64,000 nt of DNA. Origin: Xanthobacteraceae bacterium. GTDB lineage: Bacteria > Pseudomonadota > Alphaproteobacteria > Rhizobiales > Xanthobacteraceae. How positions within the stretch are numbered: position 1 is the stretch's first letter; each line of letters starts with the position of its first letter. Below, piece after piece: positions 43,489 to 52,259 of this stretch. Made by a program: the position numbers and the translations under genes. The stretch covers positions 62,001 through 126,000 of the forward strand of contig JARBUD010000004.1 of assembly GCA_029239875.1 (NCBI GenBank). Direction: 5' to 3'. The notes below the pieces were generated by a model. The model made no database searches and was not told the DNA's origin. It saw only the letters and a program-made list of their open reading frames with translations.

Positions 43489-44196
43489 TCACTCCTCCTC
43501 GTCGGCCTCGCTCTTGCGCGAGCCGCCAAGCTTGGCGAACACGGTCTCGAGGTCGACCTTCTCCTCGCGCGGCTTGTGGGACGGCACGAACGGCTCGTGC
43601 GGGGTCTCGCCGGTGGAGACGTCGACCGGCAGCAGCGTGGCGCCGTGCTCGCCGGGCGGCGTCGCCGGACGGTCCTTGGAGGAGCGCTGCACCTCGATGT
43701 CGAGGTCGATCTGCGAGCACAGGCCGAGCGTCACCGGATCCATCGGCGTCAGGTTGGCGGCGTTCCAGTGGGTGCGCTCCTTGATCGACTCGATGGTCGT
43801 CTTGGTGGTGCCCACCAGCCGCATGATCTGGCTGTCCTTCAGCTCCGGATGGTTGCGCAGCAGCCAGAGGATGGCGTTGGGCCGGTCCTGGCGCTTCGAC
43901 ACCGGGGTGTAGCGCGGGCCGCGGCGGCGCTTAGGCTCCGGCAGGCGCACCTTCGATTCCAGCAGCTTCAGCCGGTGATTCGGGTTCTTCTCGGCGCGCT
44001 CGATCTCCTCGCGGGCGAGCTGGCCGGTCGAGACCGGGTCGAGCCCCTTGATGCCCTGCGCCACCTCGCCATCGGCGATGCCCTTCACCTCCAGCACGTG
44101 GAGCTTACAGAAGTCCGCGATCTGGTCGAAGGTGAGCGCGGTGTTCTCGACCAGCCACACGGCGGTGGCCTTCGGCATGAGGGGCGCGTTCGCCAT
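43489..44196 (-). CDS. trcR: Cell-cycle transcriptional regulator TrcR (DUF1013)
   Basis: 235 aa from the ATG at 44196 (GGAG 9 nt upstream; an in-frame ATG at 44211 is an alternative). DUF1013 proteins are alphaproteobacterial; the Caulobacter member TrcR tracks with RNA polymerase and affects the cell cycle. Conserved segments: MANAPLMPKATAVWLVENTALTFDQIADFCKLH (region, about residues 1-33), GIKGLDPVSTGQL, RGPRYTPVSKRQDRPNAILWLLRNHPEL and TTKTTIESIKERTHWNAANL. The last resembles a helix-turn-helix. The acidic C-terminus ends SEADEEE. Divergent from the yceI gene. Function transferred from the family. Confidence 0.88.
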   Translation of the reverse strand: MANAPLMPKATAVWLVENTALTFDQIADFCKLHVLEVKGIADGEVAQGIKGLDPVSTGQLAREEIERAEKNPNHRLKLLESKVRLPEPKRRRGPRYTPVSKRQDRPNAILWLLRNHPELKDSQIMRLVGTTKTTIESIKERTHWNAANLTPMDPVTLGLCSQIDLDIEVQRSSKDRPATPPGEHGATLLPVDVSTGETPHEPFVPSHKPREEKVDLETVFAKLGGSRKSEADEEE

Positions 44197-44457
44197 GAGA
44201 CGAATCTCCATCCATTAAAGGCGCCACGCCGGTTCTCTGGCCGGGGATGGCACGATGATTGGGTCTTTCGGCCGCGCAAACTTCCTCACGCGCTCCGACC
44301 ACCCTGGGGGGGCGGAGCCTCGGACCGTCTCGCGATGACCGGGATGCGACAAATATAGGCGCCTGCGCGCCGTCCTGCAAACCCAAAGACACAGGTCGAA
44401 CTTATCGCCGCCGCAAACACGCGGATAGGTTCCCCGGCCCCAACAGAGGAGACAGCG

Positions 44458-45102
44458 ATGAAGCCCGTTCGACTTCTGGCCGCGGCCCTGCTGATCGGAT
44501 TTTCCGCGCTGAGCGGATTTTCGCGCGCCGAGGCGCAGGACGCGCCCGCCGCACCGGAGATGCCCGGCGCGGCGGACGTCGCCCGCGTCACCGGCGGCAC
44601 CTACACGGTCGATGCCGACCATACGCAGGTGATCTGGACCGTCGACCACATGGGCTTCAGCCCGCTCACCGGCATGTTCGGCAAGATCAGCGGCACGCTG
44701 ACCCTCGACCCCAAGGCGCCGGAGGACGCGAAGCTTGACATCAAGATCCCGCTGGCGGGCCTCGCCGTGACCTCCGAGGATTTCGGCAAGCATCTGGCGA
44801 GCGCCGAGTTCTTCGACACGGCGAAGTTTCCCGAGGCCAGCTTCAAGTCGACCAATGTGACGGCTGAAGGCACCGAGGGCGCGATCGAGGGCGAGCTCAC
44901 GCTGCACGGCGTCACCCGCCCGGTTACGCTGGAGACCACCTTCTTCGGCGCCGGCATCAACCCGATGACCAAGGCCGAGAATATCGGCTTCGTGGCGACG
45001 GCGACGATCAAGCGCAGCGAGTTCGGTCTCGGCTTCGCCGTGCCCGTCGTGTCCGACGAGGTGGAGCTCGACGTCGTCGGGGTCTTCGTCAAGGCGCCCT
45101 GA
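44458..45102 (+). CDS. YceI family secreted protein
   Basis: 214 aa; signal peptide at about residues 1-25 (MKPVRLLAAALLIGFSALSGFSRAEAQ). The rest is one lipocalin-like YceI barrel: GTYTVDADHTQVIWTVDHMGFSPLTGMFGKISGTL (region), SEDFGKHLASAEFFDTAKFPEASFKST and VTRPVTLETTFFGAG, VGFVATATIKRSEFGLGFAVPVVSDEVEL are typical. Family members bind polyisoprenoids such as quinone precursors in the periplasm. Divergent from trcR with 261 bp between, in which I see no further gene. Confidence 0.92.
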   Translation: MKPVRLLAAALLIGFSALSGFSRAEAQDAPAAPEMPGAADVARVTGGTYTVDADHTQVIWTVDHMGFSPLTGMFGKISGTLTLDPKAPEDAKLDIKIPLAGLAVTSEDFGKHLASAEFFDTAKFPEASFKSTNVTAEGTEGAIEGELTLHGVTRPVTLETTFFGAGINPMTKAENIGFVATATIKRSEFGLGFAVPVVSDEVELDVVGVFVKAP

Positions 45103-45201
45103 CGCCGAAGGGCCCGACGCGGCGCCGGCGCGGCGCGCTTGACAGCACGTGCCGCGCCACCCATGACGATGGCGTGGCCCGCTTGGACGGGCCTTCTGGA
45201 C

Positions 45202-46179
45202 ATGGCGATGCCGGCTGCCGAAAAACCTCCTCTGCACGTCCTCCTGTGCGCCCCGCGCGGCTTCTGCGCCGGGGTGGTGCGGGCGATCGACGCGGTGGAG
45301 CGGGCGCTGGAGATGTACGGCCCGCCGGTCTATGTGCGGCACGAGATCGTGCACAACAAATATGTCGTCGAGGGCCTGCGCGCGAAGGGCGCGGTCTTCG
45401 TCGAGGAGCTCTCCGAGGTGCCAGCCGGCACCACCGCGCCGGTGATCTTCTCCGCCCATGGCGTGGCGAAGTCGGTGCCGGAGGACGCGGCGCGGCGCAA
45501 CTTCTTCGCCATCGACGCCACCTGCCCGCTGGTGACCAAGGTCCACCGCGAGGCCACCGTCCACCACAAGAAGGGCCGCGAAGTCGTGCTCATCGGCCAT
45601 GCCGGCCATCCGGAGGTGATCGGCACCATGGGCCAGCTGCCCGAGGGCGCCGTCCGGCTGGTCGAGACCGCAGAGCAGGCGCGCGAATTCACCCCGCGCG
45701 ACCCGGAAAACCTCGCCTACACCACCCAGACTACCCTCTCCATCGACGACACCACCGAGATCGTGGCCATCCTCAAGCAGCGCTTCCCGGCGATGACGGC
45801 GCCGCATAAGGAGGACATCTGCTACGCCACCACCAACCGCCAGGAGGCGGTGAAGCGGGTGGCGCCGAAGGTCGACGCGATGATCGTGGTCGGCGCGCCG
45901 AATTCGTCGAATTCGCAGCGCCTGCGCGAGGCCGCCGAGCGCGAGGGCTGCCGTCACGCCGCGCTAGTGCAGCGGGCGGGCGAGATCGACTGGAACGTCT
46001 TCGGCGCCATCTCCTCGCTCGGGGTGAGCGCCGGCGCCTCCGCCCCGGAGGTCCTGGTCGAGGAGATCCTCGACGCCTTCGCCGAGCGCTATGCGCTGAA
46101 GGTCGAGACCGTTCACACGGCCCATGAGGACGTGTTCTTCCCCCTGCCCCGCCAGCTGCGCCCCGACGCGGCCGAATAG
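45202..46179 (+). CDS. ispH: 4-hydroxy-3-methylbut-2-enyl diphosphate reductase IspH
   Basis: Last step of the non-mevalonate isoprenoid pathway, an iron-sulfur enzyme making isopentenyl and dimethylallyl diphosphate. 325 aa from the ATG at 45202; a second ATG two codons later is equally plausible, and the frame back to 45139 is not family sequence. The three cluster cysteines are in [28 protein letters not shown] and [14 protein letters not shown]; the substrate Glu/Thr set lies in [13 protein letters not shown] and [10 protein letters not shown]. Ends 8 bp before thrB, so these genes form one operon (ispH-thrB-rnhA-DUF4260). Confidence 0.97.
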   Translation: MAMPAAEKPPLHVLLCAPRGFCAGVVRAIDAVERALEMYGPPVYVRHEIVHNKYVVEGLRAKGAVFVEELSEVPAGTTAPVIFSAHGVAKSVPEDAARRNFFAIDATCPLVTKVHREATVHHKKGREVVLIGHAGHPEVIGTMGQLPEGAVRLVETAEQAREFTPRDPENLAYTTQTTLSIDDTTEIVAILKQRFPAMTAPHKEDICYATTNRQEAVKRVAPKVDAMIVVGAPNSSNSQRLREAAEREGCRHAALVQRAGEIDWNVFGAISSLGVSAGASAPEVLVEEILDAFAERYALKVETVHTAHEDVFFPLPRQLRPDAAE

Positions 46180-46187
46180 GTCCCTTA

Positions 46188-47168
46188 ATGGCCGTCTATA
46201 CCGACGTCACACCGGAAGAGCTCGAAGCCTTCCTCTCGACCTATGAACTCGGCCGGCTGCGCGCCTTCAAGGGTATCGCCGAAGGGGTGGAGAACTCCAA
46301 CTATCTCCTCCAGACCGAGGCCGGCAGCTTCATCCTCACCCTCTACGAGAAGCGGGTGAACCCGGCCGACCTGCCCTTCTTCATCGGGCTGATGGAGCAT
46401 CTGGCGAAGCGCGGCATCGACTGCCCGCAGCCGGTGCGCAACCGCGAGGGCGTCGCCCTCGGTCAGCTGGCCGGCCGCCCGGCGCTGATTGCCACCTTCC
46501 TGGTGGGCACCTCGGTGCGCCGGCCCACCGCGGCCAACTGCGCCGCGCTGGGCGCGGCGCTCGCCAGCCTGCACAAGGCGGGCGCCGACTTCACCGAATT
46601 CCGGCGCGTCAACGCGCTCTCGGTCGCCGGCTGGCGCCCGCTCTACGAGCAGGCGCGCGAGCGCGCCGACACCGTCGCGCCGGGGCTCGCCGCGCTGATC
46701 GCCGACGAGCTGTTGATGCTAGAGGAGCGTTGGCCCAGAGGCCTGCCGGCCGGCGTGATCCATGCCGACCTGTTCCCCGACAATGTGTTCTTCACCGACG
46801 GCAAGCTGTCGGGGATCATCGACTTCTACTTCGCCTGCAACGACCTGCTCGCCTATGACGTCGCCATCTGCCTCAACGCCTGGTGCTTCGAGCCGGACGG
46901 CGCCTACAACCAGACCAAGGGCCGTGCATTGCTCGCCGCCTATCAGGCCGAGCGCCCGCTGGGTGAGGAAGAGGTCGCCGCGCTGCCGCTGCTGGCCCGC
47001 GGCGCGGCGCTGCGTTTCCTGCTCACCCGCCTCGTGGACTGGCTGAACGTGCCGCCCGGCGCGCTGGTGCGCCCGCACGACCCGGTCGAGTATCTTCGCA
47101 AGCTGCGCTTCCACCGCTCCGTCACCAGCCCACGCGACTATGGCGTCACCGAGAGGCAGACCGCGTGA
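46188..47168 (+). CDS. thrB: Homoserine kinase, ThrB2/APH type
   Basis: Phosphorylates homoserine in threonine synthesis. 326 aa, the aminoglycoside-phosphotransferase-fold form common in alphaproteobacteria and pseudomonads, not the GHMP kinase. [22 protein letters not shown] is the usual start; nucleotide-site residues are in [22 protein letters not shown] (Lys), and the catalytic loop is [13 protein letters not shown] (Asp), with IDFYFACND (metal-binding Asp). Start 8 bp after ispH, stop overlapping the GTG start of rnhA by 4 nt. The ispH-thrB-rnhA order is common in this group. Confidence 0.95.
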   Translation: MAVYTDVTPEELEAFLSTYELGRLRAFKGIAEGVENSNYLLQTEAGSFILTLYEKRVNPADLPFFIGLMEHLAKRGIDCPQPVRNREGVALGQLAGRPALIATFLVGTSVRRPTAANCAALGAALASLHKAGADFTEFRRVNALSVAGWRPLYEQARERADTVAPGLAALIADELLMLEERWPRGLPAGVIHADLFPDNVFFTDGKLSGIIDFYFACNDLLAYDVAICLNAWCFEPDGAYNQTKGRALLAAYQAERPLGEEEVAALPLLARGAALRFLLTRLVDWLNVPPGALVRPHDPVEYLRKLRFHRSVTSPRDYGVTERQTA

Positions 47169-47683
47169 AGACCGCGCCGGGCACCGCCCGCGTCTTCTCG
47201 GATGACGGAGCCAAGCAGCCGCCCAAGGGCATCGTCGCGGTGTGGACCGACGGCGCCTGCTCGGGCAATCCAGGTCCCGGCGGCTGGGGCGCGATCCTGC
47301 GCTATGCCGGCGCCGAGAAGGAGCTCTCGGGCGGCGAATCCCCGACCACCAACAACCGCATGGAGCTGATGGCGGCGATCTCCGCGCTGGAAGCGCTGAA
47401 GCGCCCCTGCACGGTCGACCTGCACACCGACAGCGAATATCTGCGCAACGGCATCACCAAGTGGATCGCCGGCTGGAAGCGCAATGGCTGGCGCACTGCC
47501 GACAAGAAGCCGGTGAAGAATGTCGACCTGTGGGAGCGGCTGGAGAGCGCCATGGAGCGCCACGAGATCCGCTGGCACTGGGTGAAGGGCCATGCCGGTG
47601 ACGAGATGAACGAGCGCGCCGACGAGCTCGCCCGCGCCGGCATGGCGCCTTTCAAGCGCGCGCGAGGCGAGGCGGCGGACTGA
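47165..47683 (+). CDS. rnhA: Ribonuclease HI
   Basis: Cleaves the RNA strand of RNA-DNA hybrids. 172 aa starting at a GTG (47165) that overlaps the thrB stop. Catalytic acids: Asp29 in [19 protein letters not shown], Glu in [12 protein letters not shown], Asp in [12 protein letters not shown], and the His/Asp set in [19 protein letters not shown]. The N-terminal 20 residues and basic C-terminal tail ([10 protein letters not shown]) are extra to the E. coli core. Third gene of the ispH operon. Confidence 0.96.
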   Translation: MKTAPGTARVFSDDGAKQPPKGIVAVWTDGACSGNPGPGGWGAILRYAGAEKELSGGESPTTNNRMELMAAISALEALKRPCTVDLHTDSEYLRNGITKWIAGWKRNGWRTADKKPVKNVDLWERLESAMERHEIRWHWVKGHAGDEMNERADELARAGMAPFKRARGEAAD

Positions 47684-47687
47684 GCCG

Positions 47688-48122
47688 ATGACGACAGACC
47701 CCGATTCCGGCTCCTCGGGGGCCGTCCGCGGCGCTCCCCGCCTGCTGCTCCGCCTCGAGGGTGTGGGGGCCGCCGCCGCGGCGATCCTGGCCTATCATCA
47801 CATCGACGGCGGCTGGGGCCTGTTCGCCTTGCTCATCCTCGCCCCGGATCTGTCACTGCTGGCTTATCTCGCGGGGCCGGGCGCTGGCGCCGCCCTCTAC
47901 AATGCCGCACATTCCTATGTGGCGCCGGCGCTGCTCGTCGGAATTGGCCTTGCGCTCGGCCGGCAGTTGCCGGTGGCGATCGCACTCGTCTGGATCGCCC
48001 ATATCGGCATCGACCGCGCCCTTGGCTACGGGCTGAAATATGCGGGCGGGTTCGGGCTGACCCATCTCGGCCGGATCGGCCGAAGGCAGGCAGATGAGGA
48101 TCGAGGGCCTTCCTCGGATTGA
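47688..48122 (+). CDS. DUF4260 family membrane protein
   Basis: 144 aa. Four hydrophobic stretches: [54 protein letters not shown] and [21 protein letters not shown]. The [25 protein letters not shown] and [17 protein letters not shown] strings are DUF4260 hallmarks. Function unknown. Start 5 bp after rnhA, so it is read as the last gene of the ispH operon. Confidence 0.88.
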   Translation: MTTDPDSGSSGAVRGAPRLLLRLEGVGAAAAAILAYHHIDGGWGLFALLILAPDLSLLAYLAGPGAGAALYNAAHSYVAPALLVGIGLALGRQLPVAIALVWIAHIGIDRALGYGLKYAGGFGLTHLGRIGRRQADEDRGPSSD

Positions 48123-48240
48123 CAACCGCCCCTCCCCTCCGCTATCAGCCGGGCCTCGAATTTCAATGCTGGCGGATCGGGGCGCGGCCATGGAGGCGCC
48201 GTCTCATGCGCAAGCGCCGACGATCCGAAGGTTACGTGTC

Positions 48241-48366
48241 ATGAAGATCCGCAATTCGCTCAAGTCGCTGCTCGGGCGCCACCGCGACAACCGCCTGGTG
48301 CGCCGCAAGGGCCGCGTCTACATCATCAACAAGACCCAGAAGCGCTTCAAGGCCCGCCAGGGCTGA
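48241..48366 (+). CDS. rpmJ: 50S ribosomal protein bL36, cysteine-free (YkgO-type)
   Basis: 41 aa from the ATG at 48241: [20 protein letters not shown] followed by [21 protein letters not shown]. It lacks the CxxC...CxxxH zinc ribbon of classical bL36, as in other alphaproteobacteria. The gene is often overlooked because of its size; the frame upstream to 48094 is unrelated. It lies between the ispH operon and the TPR gene with its own spacer. Confidence 0.95.
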   Translation: MKIRNSLKSLLGRHRDNRLVRRKGRVYIINKTQKRFKARQG

Positions 48367-48454
48367 GGCTTCGGGCTTCCGGCCGCGTTCACGATTTCGC
48401 GGCTTGCTGCCCTGCAACATTGAACGAGGGCGCCATCGCTCCTAGACTGGAGCC

Positions 48455-49153
48455 ATGCGCGCCCTTTTTGCTGCCCTGATCATCGCCGCCGCGCCGCTCG
48501 GCGGATTCGCTCCCCCGGCACTTGCCCAGAGCGCGGCCCCGGCTGCGCCGGGCGAGAAGTCACTGCCGGGCGAGAAGCCGCCGACGCTGCCGGATCTTGG
48601 CAAGCCTGACGGCGCCGCGAAAACCGATGTCCCCTCGGAAAAATCCAAGGAAGCTGCGCAGGAGCCCGACCGCGGCAAGCGGCTCGACGCGCTCTTCGCC
48701 GCGCTCAAGGCGGCACCGGACAAGGATTCGGCCAAGAACATCGCCGAGCGCATCGACGTCGCCCTCACCCCTTCCGGCAGCGACACGGCTGACCTCCTGA
48801 TGAGCCGCGCCGCATTGGCGACGCAGGCCAAGGACTACGACCTTGCCATCGAGCTGCTGGACGGCGTGCTCAAGGTCGAGCCGAACCATCTGGAGGCGTG
48901 GAACAAGCGCGCCACGGTGTTCTACCTCAAGCAGGACTTCTCCGACGCGCTGAACGACCTGCGCCAGGTGGTGGCACGCGAGCCGCGCCATTACGGCGCC
49001 TGGTCCGGCATCGCGATCATCTGCAAGGAGATCGGCGACGAGAAGCACGCGCTGGAAGCCGCGCGCCAGGCGCTCGCCATCTATCCCCATCTCGACGAGG
49101 TCGAGGACATGGAGAAGACGCTGACCATCAGCGTCGAGGGCCGGCCGATCTGA
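48455..49153 (+). CDS. Secreted TPR protein
   Basis: 232 aa. Signal peptide about residues 1-24 (MRALFAALIIAAAPLGGFAPPALA), a Pro/Lys-rich linker to about residue 72, then at least three tetratricopeptide repeats: RAALATQAKDYDLAIELLDGVLKVEPNHLEAWNKRATVF (region), LKQDFSDALNDLRQVVAREPRHYGAWSGIA and KEIGDEKHALEAARQALAIYPHLDEVED. Periplasmic protein-protein interaction is the general role of such repeats; no partner can be named. Confidence 0.86.
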   Translation: MRALFAALIIAAAPLGGFAPPALAQSAAPAAPGEKSLPGEKPPTLPDLGKPDGAAKTDVPSEKSKEAAQEPDRGKRLDALFAALKAAPDKDSAKNIAERIDVALTPSGSDTADLLMSRAALATQAKDYDLAIELLDGVLKVEPNHLEAWNKRATVFYLKQDFSDALNDLRQVVAREPRHYGAWSGIAIICKEIGDEKHALEAARQALAIYPHLDEVEDMEKTLTISVEGRPI

Positions 49154-49180
49154 CGGCTTCCGGTCATTGCCATTGAACGC

Positions 49181-49288
49181 CCTCATCCTGAGGTGCCCGG
49201 TGTTTCGCCGGGCCTCGAAGGATGTTCGTCCGGGTGCACAGTGCCGACTATCCTTCGAGGCTCGCTACGCTCGCACCTCAGGATGAGG
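49181..49288. repeat. Family-A palindromic repeat, copy 5 (inverted)
   Basis: 108 bp with the same ends, but the arm hairpins are swapped relative to copies 1, 3 and 4: GCCCGGTGTTTCGCCGGGC on the left and GCTCGCTACGCTCGC on the right. It lies between the converging TPR and folA genes. Confidence 0.9.
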
Positions 49289-49312
49289 GTGCATCTGGTC
49301 TGAGACGGGCGC

Positions 49313-49822
49313 TCACACCCGCTCGTAATCCACAAAGCAGAAGGCGTACTCGTCCGTCTCGGCCTTGAACGGACCCTCGCGGCTCACCTCGCGCCATTCG
49401 TCATGCGCGAAATCGGGGAAGAAGATGTCGCCCTCCGGCGTGCCTAGCACCTCGGTGACGCGCAGCCGCGAGGCGTGGGGGAAGGCCTGCGCATAAAGCT
49501 GCGCTCCGCCGATCACCGCCATCTCGTCGACCTCGAGCCGCTCTGCCTCGAGCGCGCCGCGGTCGAGCGCGGCCGGCAGCGAGGGCACGACCAGCACTCC
49601 CTCCGGCACGGCGAAGCCGGTGTCGCGCGTCACCACGATGCTGGTGCGGCCGGGCAGCGGCTTGCCGATCGACATGAAGGTCTTGCGGCCCATCAGAATC
49701 GGCTTGCCCCAGGTGATGGTGCGGAAACGCTTGAGATCGCTGGAAATGTGCCAGGGCAGGTCGTCGCCGCGGCCGATCACGCCGTTCTCGGCAACCGCCG
49801 CGATGATCGTCAGCACGGTCAT
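49313..49822 (-). CDS. folA: Dihydrofolate reductase
   Basis: Reduces dihydrofolate to tetrahydrofolate with NADPH; target of trimethoprim. 169 aa. N-terminal LTIIAAVAENGVIGRGDDLPWHISSDLKRF (region, about residues 3-32) has the active-site acid (Asp in the LPWHISSDL stretch), then MGRKTFMSIGKPLPGRTSIVVTRD and EMAVIGGAQLYAQAFP. Its ATG overlaps the stop of the amine oxidase gene by 4 nt, so sspB, the amine oxidase and folA form one operon. thyA, which makes dihydrofolate, is 3.5 kb away on the other strand. Confidence 0.96.
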   Translation of the reverse strand: MTVLTIIAAVAENGVIGRGDDLPWHISSDLKRFRTITWGKPILMGRKTFMSIGKPLPGRTSIVVTRDTGFAVPEGVLVVPSLPAALDRGALEAERLEVDEMAVIGGAQLYAQAFPHASRLRVTEVLGTPEGDIFFPDFAHDEWREVSREGPFKAETDEYAFCFVDYERV

Positions 49823-51102
49823 GCCGCCCTCCCGGTAAGCTGCGCCAGCGCCGCATCGGCAGCGGCGAGGCCGGTGAGATGCGCGCCATGCGCGGTGGAA
49901 TAGGCGTGCGCCGACACCGCCTCGCCAGCGAACAGGATGCGGTCGCCGAGGGGACGAGCCAGCCGCGCCCGCACATGGGCGAAGCCCGGCAGGGCGCAGC
50001 TATAGGCGCCGCCGATCAGCGGGTCGGCGACCCAGCCGGTGGTGGCGACGCGCACGATATGCTTTTCGATATCGGCGCCGAAGGCGTCCTTCAGCGCCGC
50101 GAGGCCGAAATCGCGCATCGCGTCAGGTCCGGCCTTCACCAGCCGCGCGGCATTATCGCCGCCGAGCTGACCGATGGCGATATTGGCGCCGAAATGGTTG
50201 AGCACGAAGTTGATCGGCCGGCGCTCTGGATCGGCGAGGTCGATCGTGTCGACATAGGAGCTCGACGACACGCCCAAGACGTCGCGGTCGAACAGGAAGG
50301 CCACCTTCTCCGCCGCGCCCAGCGGCAGCGCCTCGAAGGCCTCGGCGAGTTCCGCCGGCAGCACGGGGGCGAATTGCAGCCCGCCGCGGGCGATCACCGT
50401 CGTCGGCACGGCGACGATGACGAGGCGCGCCTGGAGCGTGCCGCGCGGCGTCTCCAGCTTCACGCCCTCGCCCGACCAGTCGATGCGGGCGACCGGGCAG
50501 GAGGTCAGGATAGGCAGGTCCGGCGCAGTGCGCGCCGCCAGCGCCTGGATCAGCGCGCCATAGCCCTGTTCGACCGGGAAGTTCTCGCCGGTGTCGCTAT
50601 AGGCGGCGTAGTCGAGGGTGGAGAGCCGCTCCGGCTCGGCGGCCGACATCAGGGTCAGCCAGTGCCGTGCCAGCCGGTTCCAGGGGCTGGAGGCGTCCAT
50701 CACCTCGCTGGCGGCGATGTCGCGGCCCTCATCGCCTGCCTTCTTGATGGCGGCGTAGGTCGCGTCGATCGCCGTCCACGCCGCCTCGCGCTCGGCCTCG
50801 TCCGCCCAGCGGCCACCGACATAGGTCTCGCGCGCCTTGCGGGTGCCGCGCATGAGATAGGAGAAGCCGAGCTCGTCGGCGGCGGCGCGCAGCGGGTTGA
50901 CCGAGGCCGAATGCAGCCAGTGGCAGCCCTGGTCCCAGGCTATGCCGAAGCTCGTCGTGTCGGTATAGGCGCGCCCGCCGGTGCGCGGCGCGGCCTCGAC
51001 CACCATCACGTCGATGCCGGCCTGGTGCAGCCGGCCGCCGGCGGCAAGTCCCGCCGCACCGGCGCCGACGACGATCACGTCATGGAACGCCGCCACGGTC
51101 AC
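49819..51102 (-). CDS. FAD-dependent amine oxidase (flavin monoamine oxidase family)
   Basis: 427-aa flavoprotein. The Rossmann dinucleotide-binding motif is DVIVVGAGAAGLAAGGRLHQAGIDVMVVEAAPRTGGRAY (region, about residues 8-46), with the GxGxxG and the RxGGR pattern of amine oxidases; the C-terminal FAD motif is ILFAGEAVSAHAYSTAHGAHLTGLAAADA. Substrate not readable; polyamines or related amines are possible. Its start overlaps the sspB stop and its stop overlaps the folA start, each by 4 nt. Cytosolic by lack of a signal peptide. Confidence 0.9.
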   Translation of the reverse strand: MTVAAFHDVIVVGAGAAGLAAGGRLHQAGIDVMVVEAAPRTGGRAYTDTTSFGIAWDQGCHWLHSASVNPLRAAADELGFSYLMRGTRKARETYVGGRWADEAEREAAWTAIDATYAAIKKAGDEGRDIAASEVMDASSPWNRLARHWLTLMSAAEPERLSTLDYAAYSDTGENFPVEQGYGALIQALAARTAPDLPILTSCPVARIDWSGEGVKLETPRGTLQARLVIVAVPTTVIARGGLQFAPVLPAELAEAFEALPLGAAEKVAFLFDRDVLGVSSSSYVDTIDLADPERRPINFVLNHFGANIAIGQLGGDNAARLVKAGPDAMRDFGLAALKDAFGADIEKHIVRVATTGWVADPLIGGAYSCALPGFAHVRARLARPLGDRILFAGEAVSAHAYSTAHGAHLTGLAAADAALAQLTGRAA

Positions 51103-51821
51103 TTCTTGCGGAAGGTGTCGAGCCGCACGACCTGAGCGCCGCCTTGGGTGCCGCCGCTCTTGCCGTCGTCCTTCCCCTCGCCCTCGCCGCCCTTGGCAGC
51201 CGGCTTGTCGGTGGATTTTTCGGAAGGCTTGTCGGGTTTGGGCGCGGCCGCGGGCTTCGGCTCCGCCTTGGCGGCGGGGACCGGCGTCGGCTTGCTCGGC
51301 GCGGGCTTGGATTCCGACTTGGATTCCGTCTTGGCGGCTTCCTTGGCCGGCCGCGCTGCCGTGCGGGTCGAGGGCACCGAAGTCGGCCGCGCCTCGCCGA
51401 TCGGGGTCACCGGGGCCATGGGCGCCGGCGCCGCGGGCTCGTCCTCGGCCTCCTCGTCCTCCTCGGCCACTGGCTCGAACTGCAGGCCGAACTTCACCGA
51501 GGGATCGAAGAAGCCCTTTAGCGCGGCGAAGGGAATGTGCAGGCGCTCGGGAATGCCGTTGAAGGACAGGCCGACCTCGAAGAACAGCTCGGAGACGATC
51601 AGGTCCCAGAACTGGTGCTGGAGGACGATGGTCATCTCCTCGGGATAGCGTTCCTTCAGCCGCGGCGAGAGCCGCACGCCGGAAGCCCGCGTGTCGAAGG
51701 AGACATAGAGATGGTGGTCGCCCGGCAGGCCGTCGCGCGCGACATCGGTCAGCACGCGGCGCACCACGCTGCGCAGCGCGTCCTGGACGAGCAGGTCATA
51801 GCGGATCAGATCGACGCTCAT
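51099..51821 (-). CDS. sspB: SspB (alphaproteobacterial) adaptor for ClpXP
   Basis: 240 aa. SspB delivers ssrA-tagged peptides to ClpXP for degradation. The substrate-binding domain occupies about residues 1-125 (LIRYDLLVQDALRSVVRRVL, HLYVSFDTRASGVRLSPRLKERYPEEMTIVLQHQFWDL as a region, and FFEVGLSFNGIPERLHIPFAALKGFFDPSVKFGLQF). A long disordered Pro/Lys/Ala linker follows, and the end VVRLDTFRKK matches the C-terminal ClpX-binding motif of this group. The ssrA gene lies 55 bp upstream on the same strand, so adaptor and tag source are neighbours. Confidence 0.95.
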   Translation of the reverse strand: MSVDLIRYDLLVQDALRSVVRRVLTDVARDGLPGDHHLYVSFDTRASGVRLSPRLKERYPEEMTIVLQHQFWDLIVSELFFEVGLSFNGIPERLHIPFAALKGFFDPSVKFGLQFEPVAEEDEEAEDEPAAPAPMAPVTPIGEARPTSVPSTRTAARPAKEAAKTESKSESKPAPSKPTPVPAAKAEPKPAAAPKPDKPSEKSTDKPAAKGGEGEGKDDGKSGGTQGGAQVVRLDTFRKK

Positions 51822-51875
51822 GCCGGCAATGAACCCGATTCCAGCGACAACCGCCAGCCGGAAGGTGAGGATGAA

Positions 51876-52190
51876 GTGGAGGCTTCTGTTGCCAGGTGCC
51901 TCCGAACCCCGCCCGACGGTGCTACCCGCTAGGACTTATTTTCCGTAGATCAAACCGCTCACGCGGCCTGAGCAACCGGAGCATAGTTGTCGTTGGCAAC
52001 TATAAGTTTGGTCCGATGACGGCGGTACCATGCCGAGCGAAAGAATGCCCTTTACGCCCCCGTCGATCCTGTTTCGCCCCCGCCGCAGCCCACCCCAAGG
52101 GATGGGTTCCGGTGGAGGCGCCGGGTACTGCCCCCGGGTCCGATGGGTTTATTCCGACAACCGTTTATCGCCATAGCCGGCTTGCGCCGG
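51876..52190 (-). ncRNA. ssrA: tmRNA, circularly permuted two-piece form
   Basis: Rescues stalled ribosomes and tags the nascent peptide. The tag frame at 51959-51997 reads ANDNYAPVAQAA then TGA, the alphaproteobacterial tag. The gene is permuted: the acceptor piece is upstream (about 52190-52111), with T-arm CCGGG-GGCAGTA-CCCGG, and ends CGCCTCCACC, the final A of CCA not being encoded. A spacer (52110-52082) folds as a hairpin with CCCATCCC and GGGGTGGG. The coding piece begins at 52081 with GGGGGCGAAACAGGATCGAC, the typical 5' segment, whose first seven bases pair with CGCCTCC. The hairpin GGAGGC...GCCTCC is close to the 3' end. Ends are approximate to about 10 nt. Confidence 0.95.
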
Positions 52191-52197
52191 CACAACG

Positions 52198-52226
52198 AAT
52201 ATAGGGGCATCCCCGCCCGGTTGGAA
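52198..52226 (-). promoter_or_regulatory. Promoter of ssrA
   Basis: On the minus strand, -35 TTCCAA (52226-52221) and -10 TATATT (52203-52198) with a 17-bp spacer. The predicted start is about 8 bp downstream, at the beginning of the tmRNA acceptor piece. Confidence 0.6.
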
Positions 52227-52259
52227 GGGGGCGCCGGCCGCGCTCCCCAACCGGGGGGC

